64,000 bases of DNA. Origin: an uncultured Treponema sp. Its GTDB lineage: Bacteria; Spirochaetota; Spirochaetia; Treponematales; Treponemataceae. Positions 34,129 through 42,167 of this stretch are shown in pieces (position 1 is the first letter of the stretch; each line of letters starts with the position of its first letter). The position numbers and the translations under genes were made by a program. The notes beneath the pieces were generated by a model. That model saw only the letters and a list, made by a program, of their open reading frames with translations, was not told the DNA's origin and made no database searches. The stretch lies in the NCBI GenBank assembly GCA_949300145.1, contig CASGDA010000008.1, positions 19,017-83,016 on the forward strand, written 5' to 3'.

Positions 34129-35871
34129 ATGGCCGTAAAAAAATCCCATTCTCCAGGAAAACTGATGCGTTTTCTTTCATATTTTAAGCCTCACTGGAAA
34201 CTCTTTGCGGCGGATATGTTATGCGCTGCTTTTATCGCAGCCGTGGATTTGGCTTTTCCAGTGCTCACCCGGTGGACAATAAACGAATTGTTGCCGGAAA
34301 AACTCTTTTTTTTCTTTTTTATAATGATAATCATAATGGCCGCCCTTTACGGCCTTCAAACCGCGGCCTCCTATTTTGTAGCTTATTTCGGCCATCTTTT
34401 CGGCGTTCACGTGGAAACCGACATGAGACGGGACATTTTCGCCCATATTGAAAACCAGGGCTTCATCTTCTTTGACAACAGACGGACGGGCCACATCATG
34501 TCCCGGATAACATACGACCTTTTTGAAGTGACGGAACTTGCCCACCACGGCCCGGAGGATGTTTTTATTTCCCTGGCAACCATCATCGGATCCTTCTGCA
34601 TAATGCTGGTCATAAGATGGGAACTTGCCCTTGTAATTTTTCTTCTGCTTCCCGTCCTCATCTTTTATGCCATGAGATCCCGCAGAAAGCTAAACAGGGC
34701 TTCCAGGGCGGTAAAAGAGAAAACCGCGGAAATAAATGCCGCCATAGAATCCAGCGTTTCAGGGGCAAGGGTTACAAAGGCTTTCACCAACGAAAATTTT
34801 GAAAATGAGAGCTTTTCCAGAAGCAACGGGGAGTTTTTCAAAGCGAAACAGCGTTATTACCGTTCAATGGCCGGATTTCACTGTAAAATAGAATTTATAA
34901 CCCACATACTGAATGTGGTTGTTTTAGCCCTTGGAGGCCTTTTAATCATGCGGGGGGAAATGAACCTGGCAGATTTAATTGCTGTGAACCTGTTTGTGGC
35001 GGCTTTTATGGCTCCCATCCGGCGTTTAACCAATTTCGTGGAGCAATTCACCACGGGTATGGCCGGATTTTCCCGGTTTGCGGAAATAATGGACACCCAC
35101 TGCGAAACAACAGAAAAACCCGGTGCGGGACCTTTGAAAAACCCCAGGGGTGAAATAGTGTTCAAAGATGTCTCGTTTTCCTACAATTCGGATGTTTCCG
35201 TCCTGGAAAATATTAATCTTATCGTACACCCCGGGGAAAAAGTCGCCATTGTGGGACCATCCGGCGGAGGAAAAACAACCCTTTGCCACCTCCTGCCCCG
35301 GTTTTATGAAGTTACCGGAGGAAAAATAACCATAGGCGGAGAAGACATCCGCGAAGTTTCCCTTCAGTCCCTTAGAAGCAACATAGGTCTTGTCCAACAG
35401 GATGTATTCATGTTCGCCGGTTCCATCCGCAGAAACATAGCTTACGGAAAGCCGTGTGCCACGGAGGATGAAATCATAGAGGCGGCCCGCCGGGCGGAAA
35501 TCCATGACGACATAATGAAAATGCCGGAAGGATACGATACTGTGGTGGGAGAAAGGGGCATAAAACTTTCCGGCGGACAAAAACAGCGTATTTCGATTGC
35601 CCGCATATTCCTGAAAAACCCGCCCATACTTATTCTGGACGAAGCTACCAGCGCATTGGATTCCTCAACTGAAACTAAAATACAAGCCGCCTTTGACGAG
35701 CTTTCCAAAGGGCGCACAACACTGGTGATTGCCCACCGCCTGTCAACAATACGGAATGCGGGAAACATAATTGTTGTAACCGATGAAGGGATAGAAGAAA
35801 GCGGAACCCACGAACAACTGATGGAAAAGGATGGTCTTTACAAAAAACTGTATACAGCCCAATTCTTATAA
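34129..35871 (+). CDS. ABC exporter half-transporter (MsbA/MDR type)
   Basis: Fused membrane and ATPase protein of about 580 residues. Six N-terminal helices (about 20-310) precede an ATPase with GPSGGGKTT (Walker A), VQQDVFMFAGSIRRNIAYG (Q loop), LSGGQKQRISIARI and LILDEATSALDSST. It should act as a homodimer or with a partner, exporting lipid or drug-like compounds. I chose ATG 34129 (MAVKKSHSPGKLMRFL). The longer frame upstream adds a Phe/Gln-rich stretch unlike the family, and a TAAAAT -10 ends 5 nt before this ATG. The neighbouring acyl-CoA synthetase is divergent, so a lipid substrate is conceivable but unproven. Confidence 0.9.
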   Translation: MAVKKSHSPGKLMRFLSYFKPHWKLFAADMLCAAFIAAVDLAFPVLTRWTINELLPEKLFFFFFIMIIIMAALYGLQTAASYFVAYFGHLFGVHVETDMRRDIFAHIENQGFIFFDNRRTGHIMSRITYDLFEVTELAHHGPEDVFISLATIIGSFCIMLVIRWELALVIFLLLPVLIFYAMRSRRKLNRASRAVKEKTAEINAAIESSVSGARVTKAFTNENFENESFSRSNGEFFKAKQRYYRSMAGFHCKIEFITHILNVVVLALGGLLIMRGEMNLADLIAVNLFVAAFMAPIRRLTNFVEQFTTGMAGFSRFAEIMDTHCETTEKPGAGPLKNPRGEIVFKDVSFSYNSDVSVLENINLIVHPGEKVAIVGPSGGGKTTLCHLLPRFYEVTGGKITIGGEDIREVSLQSLRSNIGLVQQDVFMFAGSIRRNIAYGKPCATEDEIIEAARRAEIHDDIMKMPEGYDTVVGERGIKLSGGQKQRISIARIFLKNPPILILDEATSALDSSTETKIQAAFDELSKGRTTLVIAHRLSTIRNAGNIIVVTDEGIEESGTHEQLMEKDGLYKKLYTAQFL

Positions 35872-35893
35872 ATCTTTCCATTTTTTAATTTTT

Positions 35894-35927
35894 TTTTAAT
35901 GTTATACGGTTCCAAACCGTATATACT
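35894..35927 (+). promoter_or_regulatory. Regulated promoter of the two-component operon (box TTTTAATGTT, 18 nt, TATACT)
   Basis: TTTTAATGTT, exactly 18 nt, then TATACTTACA. The same arrangement stands upstream of the PepSY gene at 38558. A second TTTTTTAAT lies 11 bp upstream (35881-35889), giving two direct repeats one helical turn apart, as OmpR-family regulators prefer. A 9-bp inverted repeat, TATACGGTT / AACCGTATA (35903-35923), fills the spacer. Confidence 0.55.
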
Positions 35928-35936
35928 TACAATGAA

Positions 35937-36446
35937 ATGAAAAAAATAACGGATAAGCTGAAAAAAGCGGCATTTCTTGCCCTGTTTTTTTTATCCCTGC
36001 CGGATTCTTTCGCCAGTGATTGGCAAAACTCCCCTTTTATGGAAACAGACAAACATGGCAGGAATGAATACGGTTTTATAACCTTTTTTTATATAGATGA
36101 AATAGAAAGGGAAGACGGGGAACTGGAAATCGAATTTAACTCCGCCGTACATCCGGATTCAATTTCCCGGAAGAATTTCATAATAAACGGGGAGTACCTG
36201 CCGGAAGGAACGTCTTTCAAAATATCAAGGAAGGGGACAAAGATTGTCATCCAGGAACTTCCGGAATGGCGCAATGAAACGATTTCCATAGAAGTCCATG
36301 ACTTGATGTCAGTGAACGGAACCGCCATCGAACAGATTCCCCCTGTATTCATGGATGACGGGGATGAATACGAAAGGGATGAAGACCTTGAATTCGTATA
36401 CTGGTATTGGTATGATAACAACGGTGGAAAACCTTTCAAGCGGTGA
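35937..36446 (+). CDS. Small exported protein of unknown function, first gene of a two-component operon
   Basis: Protein of 169 residues with a signal peptide (AAFLALFFLSLPDSFAS). The mature part resembles an SbsA-type bacterial Ig-like domain (LEIEFNSAVHPDSISRKNFIINGEYL, then KIVIQELPEW...ISIEVHDL). It ends in an acidic/aromatic tail (DEYERDEDLEFVYWYWYDNNGG). There is no Shine-Dalgarno; the -10 TATACT ends 9 nt before the ATG, so the mRNA may be leaderless or nearly so. The response-regulator gene begins inside its 3' end. It could be an envelope-stress sensor or target of the two-component system; this is inference. Confidence 0.7.
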   Translation: MKKITDKLKKAAFLALFFLSLPDSFASDWQNSPFMETDKHGRNEYGFITFFYIDEIEREDGELEIEFNSAVHPDSISRKNFIINGEYLPEGTSFKISRKGTKIVIQELPEWRNETISIEVHDLMSVNGTAIEQIPPVFMDDGDEYERDEDLEFVYWYWYDNNGGKPFKR

Positions 36447-37137
36447 AACAAAGAAGAACATCCTCATAATCGAAGATGATGAAGGAATATCCTCCTTCAT
36501 AAAACTTGAACTGATTCATGAAGGCTACAACGCATCGACAGCCCCGGACGGCAGAAGCGGACTCGAAGCCTTTGAAAAAGGCGGCTTCGACCTCATCCTG
36601 CTGGATATAATGCTGCCGCAGCTTAACGGCATCGAAGTCCTGAGACGCATACGCAAAACATCGGATATGCCGGTAATCATGGTGACAGCGAAAAGCGACA
36701 CGGCGGACACAGTGACGGCGCTGGATACAGGTGCGGACGACTACATCATAAAACCCTTTGCGATAGAAGAGCTTCTGGCCAGGATACGGAGAATGTTCAA
36801 AAGAACCCCGGCTGGCGGTGATGTATCAATACAACAGAAAATACAGATAAAAGACATTGAAATTGACACCGACGCATGCAGGGTTCTCAAAAACGGCAGG
36901 GAAATCCAGCTTACAAGAACAGAATACATGCTGCTGCTGTGTCTCGCGGCGAACAAAAACAAGGCGATGAGCAGGGACCAAATCATCGACTTTGTATGGG
37001 GAACCGACCATTTCATTGAGGCGAATTCCGTGGATGTCTATGTCAGATATCTGCGGACAAAACTGGACACTTCCCGGGATGAAGAACCGGTAATCAAAAC
37101 CCTTCGCGGAATAGGATATATAATATCAACGGAGTGA
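36412..37137 (+). CDS. OmpR/PhoB-family response regulator
   Basis: DNA-binding response regulator of about 241 residues. The receiver domain has ILIIEDDEG, phospho-acceptor LILLDIMLPQLNG, VMVTAKSD and YIIKPFAIEEL. The C-terminal winged helix has VLKNGREIQLTRTEYMLLLCLAANKNKAMSRDQIIDFVWG and VDVYVRYLRTKLD. The start is uncertain: ATG 36412 or GTG 36424, both inside the preceding gene (overlap up to 35 nt) and both without a clear Shine-Dalgarno. The histidine kinase starts 3 nt after its stop. It probably binds the repeated T-rich boxes at 35881-35903 and 38548-38567. Confidence 0.92.
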   Translation: MITTVENLSSGETKKNILIIEDDEGISSFIKLELIHEGYNASTAPDGRSGLEAFEKGGFDLILLDIMLPQLNGIEVLRRIRKTSDMPVIMVTAKSDTADTVTALDTGADDYIIKPFAIEELLARIRRMFKRTPAGGDVSIQQKIQIKDIEIDTDACRVLKNGREIQLTRTEYMLLLCLAANKNKAMSRDQIIDFVWGTDHFIEANSVDVYVRYLRTKLDTSRDEEPVIKTLRGIGYIISTE

Positions 37138-37140
37138 AAC

Positions 37141-38498
37141 ATGAAATTCAATAAAAAGCGTTCCATCTCCATGCGGATTGCAAGCCTTCTCACCATCCTG
37201 ATTTTCTGCTCGGTGTTTTTTTTTCAGCACTGATTATCATACTGACAAGGGAAGGCATTTCCGCCCGCAGAAACACTGATGTTCTGTCCACTCTGGAAAT
37301 CCTCGAGAAAACGGCGGCCGCCATATCCGCGGGAGAAAACACACCTAATATAAGCAACATACCCTATTACATGCTGTACAGGCTTTCCTATAAAGGCGGA
37401 AGGGTTTTACAAACGAATGATTTGATAATACCGGAACTTCCTGCAACGGAAAACGGAAAAACCAGCAGGATTTTCAAGGAGAATTTTTTCACAGACGGTA
37501 ATTTGAATCTGGTCTATGCGGCGAAGGATGTGGAATTCAACACCATCTCCTACCATATCCAGGCGGCCGTAGACATAGACATGGATACATCGGACAGCTA
37601 TGTAGCATTCATGCCGGTTATTTTTCTGGCCTGCTGCATCCCCATTCTGGCAATTTCATGGATAATAGCATGGCGGACAACAGCCCGTATGCTTAAACCT
37701 GTAAAGCTCATAACAAAACAAGCCCAGGAAATAGGCAGCGAGCATCTGGACAAACGCCTGGACGATAACGGGGCGGATGATGAATTAAAGGTGCTGGCGC
37801 ATACTTTCAACGAGCTTTTTGCAAGACTTGAAAAGGACTTCGAGCACGAAAAAAGATTCACATCCGATGTGTCCCACGAATTAAAAACCCCGATAGCCGT
37901 CATAAGCGGACACGTTGATTTATTGATGCGGTGGGGGAAAGACGATCCCGCTGTCCTGGAAGAATCCCTGCAGGTTTTAAAAAGAGAAACAAAATCCATG
38001 GCGAATCTTACGGAGCAGCTTCTGGAGTTGAACAAGGCGCAGAACGCGGCTAAAACACCATGCGAAAAGAAACCCCTCAATCTTGAAGATTTCCTGCGCT
38101 CAATTCAGGATGACTTCAGAATCATAGAACCGGAAGCAAAAATAAAAATTGAAAACATCAGTCCAAAAGAAATCATGACAGACGCGGAGAGCCTGAAAGA
38201 AATCCTCCGGATAATCATAAAAAACGGCATTTTGTACAACGACAAGGAAACCCCGGAAATCGTCATCAACTTTGAAAACGGAGTCTTGTCTGTAAGTGAC
38301 AACGGAATCGGAATCCCGGAAGAAGATCTTCCCCATATTTTCGACAGCTTCTACCGTGTGGACAAATCCAGAAACAGGGGGAAAGGAGGCACCGGCATAG
38401 GTCTGGCGATAGCAAAAAGCGTTGCGGAAAAAATAGGGGCGGTTATTACAGCGGAGAGCGAAGCCGGAACAGGAACGGTCATGAATATCAAGCTTTAA
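37141..38498 (+). CDS. Sensor histidine kinase, reading frame broken at a T9 tract
   Basis: HAMP-type sensor kinase partner of the upstream regulator. The true start is ATG 37141 with GGAG 6 nt upstream. The first 30 codons run into a TGA at 37231. The rest of the kinase continues in the frame that would follow if one T were added to the run at 37216-37224. Joined, the two frames give one clean first membrane helix (ASLLTILIFCSVFFFSALIIIL). Downstream come a periplasmic loop, a second helix (about 37610-37680), HAMP, the H box FTSDVSHELKTPIAV, then N, G1 (DNGIGIP) and G2 (GGTGIGLAIAK) boxes. Possible causes are phase variation, transcript slippage, -1 ribosomal frameshifting, pseudogenisation or an assembly error. 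An internal ATG at 37371 could make a protein lacking the first helix. Confidence 0.85.
37216..37224 (+). repeat. T9 homopolymer at the histidine-kinase frameshift
   Basis: Nine T residues inside the first membrane-helix codons of the kinase gene. T10 (or T7) would restore one reading frame from 37141 to 38498. The run also makes a classical slippery heptamer (T TTT TTC) for -1 ribosomal frameshifting. Confidence 0.9.
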
Positions 38499-38557
38499 AA
38501 GGCTTCTCAGGATAAATATTGTATTTTTTCTTAATCTTTCTTCTTTTTCTAAGACTG

Positions 38558-38591
38558 TTTTAATGTTCCGGCCCAAAAAAAACTGTATATT
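38558..38591 (+). promoter_or_regulatory. Regulated promoter of the PepSY-like gene (box TTTTAATGTT, 18 nt, TATATT)
   Basis: TTTTAATGTT, 18 nt, then TATATTTACA, in the same geometry as upstream of 35937. A partial second repeat (TTTCTAAG) lies 11 bp upstream. The gene follows with a 40-nt leader and an AGGAGG Shine-Dalgarno. Confidence 0.55.
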
Positions 38592-38633
38592 TACACCGTA
38601 AACAGCAAAGCTAGTTTTTGTAGGAGGTAAATC

Positions 38634-39056
38634 ATGAAGAAATTAGCGGTTATATTAATGGTTCTGGCAATCCCCGTTGCGGGGGTCTTTGCAGACAAAG
38701 TGGTTCCCGCGGAAAAACTTCCGCAGCAGGCAAAGGATTTCATCAGCACGAATTTCCCCGGAAAATCTGCAATGTATGTTGAAGCGGACTTCAACGAATA
38801 CGAGGTTAACCTGAATGACGGCACTGAAATTTCCTTCTCTGGTAAAGGCGAATGGAAAAATGTAAAGTCATATACAGGGATTCCTGCTTCGATTCTGCCG
38901 GAAGCGGTAACAAGCCACGTCACCCAGAATTATCAGGACGTAATAATCATGGAGGCGGACAAGGAATGGAACGGACTGGAAATAAAGCTCTCCAACAGAA
39001 TGGAATTGTACTTTGACAATTCCGGAAAACTCATCGGACAGAAATTCGACGATTAA
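38634..39056 (+). CDS. PepSY-like periplasmic protein
   Basis: Exported protein of 140 residues with a signal peptide (LAVILMVLAIPVAGVFA) and two PepSY-like (BLIP-fold, DUF2874 type) repeats. The first is LPQQAKDFISTNFPGKSAMYVEADFNEYEVNLNDGTEISF and the second LPEAVTSHVTQNYQDVIIMEADKEWNGLEIKLSNRMELYF. A perfect AGGAGG Shine-Dalgarno precedes ATG 38634. The family is often encoded beside two-component systems and is often a strongly induced target. The shared promoter box supports control by the regulator at 36412. Molecular function unknown. Confidence 0.85.
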   Translation: MKKLAVILMVLAIPVAGVFADKVVPAEKLPQQAKDFISTNFPGKSAMYVEADFNEYEVNLNDGTEISFSGKGEWKNVKSYTGIPASILPEAVTSHVTQNYQDVIIMEADKEWNGLEIKLSNRMELYFDNSGKLIGQKFDD

Positions 39057-39078
39057 GCCAGGCAGACAATACAGTTCC

Positions 39079-39108
39079 AAAACCGCAGTGCGAAAGTACT
39101 GCGGTTTT
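39079..39108. terminator. Bidirectional terminator between the PepSY gene and yesN-like gene
   Basis: AAAACCGCAGT pairs with ACTGCGGTTTT, with an 8-nt loop and T/A runs on both sides. It ends both convergent transcripts and abuts the stop of the AraC-type regulator. Confidence 0.85.
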
Positions 39109-40690
39109 ATTTTGTTTTCGCCCTGAATTCCTGCGGGGAACAGCCGGTGATTTTTTTAAAAATAAAACTAAAATAATGCGGATCGCTGAAGCCTATTTCA
39201 TAGGCGATTTCTGAGCTGCGCATCGTCGTATTCTTCAACAGTTTTTTCGCCCTTTCAATTCTCACATTCGTCAAATACTCGATATAGGTCATACCGCATT
39301 CCTGGGAAAATACGGAACTGAAATGATTGGGACTCATATTGACAGCCTTTGCGGTTGACATAAGGCATATATCAGGATTCGCGAAATTTTCTTCAATATA
39401 TTTTTTAGCCCGCAAAATAACGGTTCCGTATTTTCCCTGTGTCCTGGAATTACGCCATGCCAGAACGGTTAAAAGAATACGCTTCACTTCCGTGGTGAAA
39501 ATTTCCTTACTGCTTACAGCTCCCGTCACGAAAGAGCGTGAAAGGATTTCCGGAGCGATTTCCTTCACATCACCTCCAAGATCCTCAATCAATTTTGAAA
39601 CAGACATTATAATATCCACCAAAAGATATGATGCCGTGGAAGCAAAATCATCACGCACTTCATCGATGCATTCAAGATAGTGAGTCACAATCTGTTCGAT
39701 TTCACCTTCGTCCGCATAACGGATTCTCTCCACCAGCGGATCGTTCTCTTTCAAATCATAAGGGGCAACTCCGCTTTCAGTGCAATCCGAAGAATTTATA
39801 ATCCTGTTCTTTCCTGAAACAAGGCGGTTTTGATTCAAATACTGGACCGCAGAATTATAAGAATCATTTATCTTTGCAATCCTGTCCACGGTTATACCTA
39901 TCGATGTGACGACAAAGGAATCAGTTCCGGCGGAAATCTCATGCTCCACCGCATTTGCAAGTTTGTATGAGTCCTCCTCAGCCTGCTCCAGCTGCATGTT
40001 TTTCAAAATGAAAACAGCACGCTCCGGGGAAATAAAGAAAACCGTCGGTTTGGGGTTGTTTTCCGCTATGCTCAGCAGGCGGGACTTCGCCTCGATAAGT
40101 TTTGAGGAATTACCTCCGGCGGGCTGTATTTCACAGACGCAAACAGTATAGTACCGTGATATTAAGTCAATCTTCATATCAGCGGCCATACGCACGGCAT
40201 CAACCCCTGTAATTACACCCAAAACAATATCCGTAAGAAGTTTTTCTTTTGCGAGCAAAGACGCCGATTTCAAAGATTCTTCCATCTTTTTTATATCGCT
40301 GAAGCGCCGCTTCTCTTTATCCAAATCCTCAACAGCACGGTTCATACTTGCAAGCAATTCCTCAGAAGTAAAAGGCTTCAGGATATAATCTACGATTCCA
40401 ATCGAAATAGCTTTTTTCGCGTATTCAAATTCATCATGACCTGAAAGAATAATTATCTTTGTCCAAGGCAAAAGTTTTTTCACCATACGCGATAATTCCA
40501 GCCCGTCCATAAAAGGCATTTTAATATCAGTGATAATGATATCCGGTTTGAGATCCTGTATCATCGACAATGCGATTTCACCATCGCCGGCTTCCCCGCA
40601 AAATGTAAAGCCTGATTTTTCCCAGTCAATCTTATTCCGGATTCCGTCCCTGACGATAATTTCATCATCAACAATAAAAACACTATACAT
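39107..40690 (-). CDS. YesN-type response regulator (receiver + AraC DNA-binding domain)
   Basis: Regulator of about 527 residues. The receiver domain (VFIVDDEIIVRDGIR, phospho-acceptor Asp in DIIITDIKMPFMDG, Lys in YILKPFTSEEL) is followed by a long helical linker. The AraC-type helix-turn-helix pair has VNMSPNHFSSVFSQECGMTYIEYL and MRSSEIAYEIGFSDPHYFSFIFKKITG. I start it at ATG 40690; the codon two positions upstream is TTG. It overlaps the end of the kinase gene by 8 nt, so the two are co-translated. By context it activates genes in response to the sugar sensed by the lipoprotein/kinase pair. Confidence 0.92.
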   Translation of the reverse strand: MYSVFIVDDEIIVRDGIRNKIDWEKSGFTFCGEAGDGEIALSMIQDLKPDIIITDIKMPFMDGLELSRMVKKLLPWTKIIILSGHDEFEYAKKAISIGIVDYILKPFTSEELLASMNRAVEDLDKEKRRFSDIKKMEESLKSASLLAKEKLLTDIVLGVITGVDAVRMAADMKIDLISRYYTVCVCEIQPAGGNSSKLIEAKSRLLSIAENNPKPTVFFISPERAVFILKNMQLEQAEEDSYKLANAVEHEISAGTDSFVVTSIGITVDRIAKINDSYNSAVQYLNQNRLVSGKNRIINSSDCTESGVAPYDLKENDPLVERIRYADEGEIEQIVTHYLECIDEVRDDFASTASYLLVDIIMSVSKLIEDLGGDVKEIAPEILSRSFVTGAVSSKEIFTTEVKRILLTVLAWRNSRTQGKYGTVILRAKKYIEENFANPDICLMSTAKAVNMSPNHFSSVFSQECGMTYIEYLTNVRIERAKKLLKNTTMRSSEIAYEIGFSDPHYFSFIFKKITGCSPQEFRAKTK

Positions 40691-42161
40691 CTTCAAAACC
40701 TTCTCTTGATGTTACATACGGAATGGAAAAAGAAATGCAGGTTCCCTTTCCGAATTCACTTTTAATTTCAAGTTTCACAGATTCACCGTAATATAAATTC
40801 AAACGTTTATTAACATTATACAACCCGTAAACATAAGACAAACTTTCAGGGTCTTTATTACAGGCAAGTTCCTGCAACACATTATCCAGTTTCTCCTGCG
40901 TAAAACCGATACCGTTGTCCTCCACGCGGAAATGGATGCGCTTTTCACCTGCGCTTTCTTCATCAAAGAAAGCCGTGACTTTTATTATCCCCATTCCACG
41001 CTTGTTTTTTATTCCGTGGTAAATGGCGTTCTCCACAAGAGGCTGGAGCGTAAGTTTCAACATCATGCAGTCAGTTACAGCATCGTCAAAATCAATTGTA
41101 TAATCCAGTATATTGCTGTATCTTATTTTTTGAATCTGCAGATAATAACGGATATGCTCAAGTTCCTGGGCGACTGTTATCCATTCCCTTCCCCTGCTGA
41201 GGGAGATGCGGAAAAATCCAGAGAAAGCCCTCGTAATTTCTATGACCTTTTCCGTTTCTTCAGATTCCGCGAGCCAGATAATCGTATCAAAGGTATTGTA
41301 CAAAAAATGCGGGGTAATCTGGGCCTGAAGTGTTTTCATTTCAGCTTTCTTGAGGCTCTGCTGTTCCCTGATATTTTCATCTACGAGTTCCTGGATTTTT
41401 CCCGCCATCATATTCAGGTTTTTCGCAAGGTTATCCAGTTCCTCTATATCGGGTATCTGTACACGTGCGGCGAAATCACCGGAAGCGATTCTTGAAGAAA
41501 GACTTTCCATATCATGTATCGGACGGCGGATGCTTTCGGAAATAAAAACCAGGGTTTTCACAACAATGATGACCATAATGAGGGTTATCACGCCTTGAAT
41601 TATCATAAACAGCATCTGAATGGTTTTAATGTCCTCATTTGTCTTTGCACCGGATTCTATCTCCGCGACGATAAAATCCTGGAGAACCTCACTGACAACG
41701 GAAGCCACGGAACGCACTTCATCCAAGACCGCTTCATTTTCCACGACAGGAGCACCCGTTTCTATCTGCAGGCCAAGCCTGTCCACATATCTTTCCAAAG
41801 TTTGGATGGCACGAGAGGCGACTTCCAGATAATTAAGATTCGTGGAAACCTGTGTAGCAGACTGCATTTCAAGAATGCCGTTTTTCACATTGTTCAGGAT
41901 TTGATACTGCGTTCCATCCTTGAAAAGTTTATTTCCCGCGACAATACTCCACAACTCATCCGCAATATCAACTTTTATAATTTGATTTATTGTATTGGCT
42001 TTGCTTACATTCGTTATAATATTATCATATCTGTATATGGCAATCCATGAAATAAATATGACATAAAAAATAGGGAAACATAAAAGCAGAATAATAAAAA
42101 GATATGATGTCTTGAGAACCTGCTTTATACTTTTTTTTGGTAAAGGAGTACCGGCAGTCAT
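40683..42161 (-). CDS. YesM-type sensor histidine kinase
   Basis: Membrane kinase of 492 residues. One N-terminal helix (SYLFIILLLCFPIFYVIFIS) and an extracytoplasmic domain (about 45-195) precede a second helix (MIIQGVITLIMVIIVVKTLVF). HAMP follows (RRPIHDMESLSSRIASGDFAARV), then a His_kinase domain with LQAQITPHFLYNTFDTIIWLAE (phospho-acceptor His) and a HATPase with VEDNGIGF. It starts 6 nt after the stop of the sugar-binding lipoprotein gene, which probably presents the ligand to its external domain. It signals to the YesN partner. Confidence 0.92.
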   Translation of the reverse strand: MTAGTPLPKKSIKQVLKTSYLFIILLLCFPIFYVIFISWIAIYRYDNIITNVSKANTINQIIKVDIADELWSIVAGNKLFKDGTQYQILNNVKNGILEMQSATQVSTNLNYLEVASRAIQTLERYVDRLGLQIETGAPVVENEAVLDEVRSVASVVSEVLQDFIVAEIESGAKTNEDIKTIQMLFMIIQGVITLIMVIIVVKTLVFISESIRRPIHDMESLSSRIASGDFAARVQIPDIEELDNLAKNLNMMAGKIQELVDENIREQQSLKKAEMKTLQAQITPHFLYNTFDTIIWLAESEETEKVIEITRAFSGFFRISLSRGREWITVAQELEHIRYYLQIQKIRYSNILDYTIDFDDAVTDCMMLKLTLQPLVENAIYHGIKNKRGMGIIKVTAFFDEESAGEKRIHFRVEDNGIGFTQEKLDNVLQELACNKDPESLSYVYGLYNVNKRLNLYYGESVKLEIKSEFGKGTCISFSIPYVTSREGFEDV

Positions 42162-42167
42162 AATGCG

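Noticed and set aside
37371..38498. Treating the kinase as a short intact gene starting at ATG 37371
   Set aside because: It has no Shine-Dalgarno and would lack the first membrane helix, whereas ATG 37141 has GGAG and the intervening sequence codes cleanly after a 1-nt shift.
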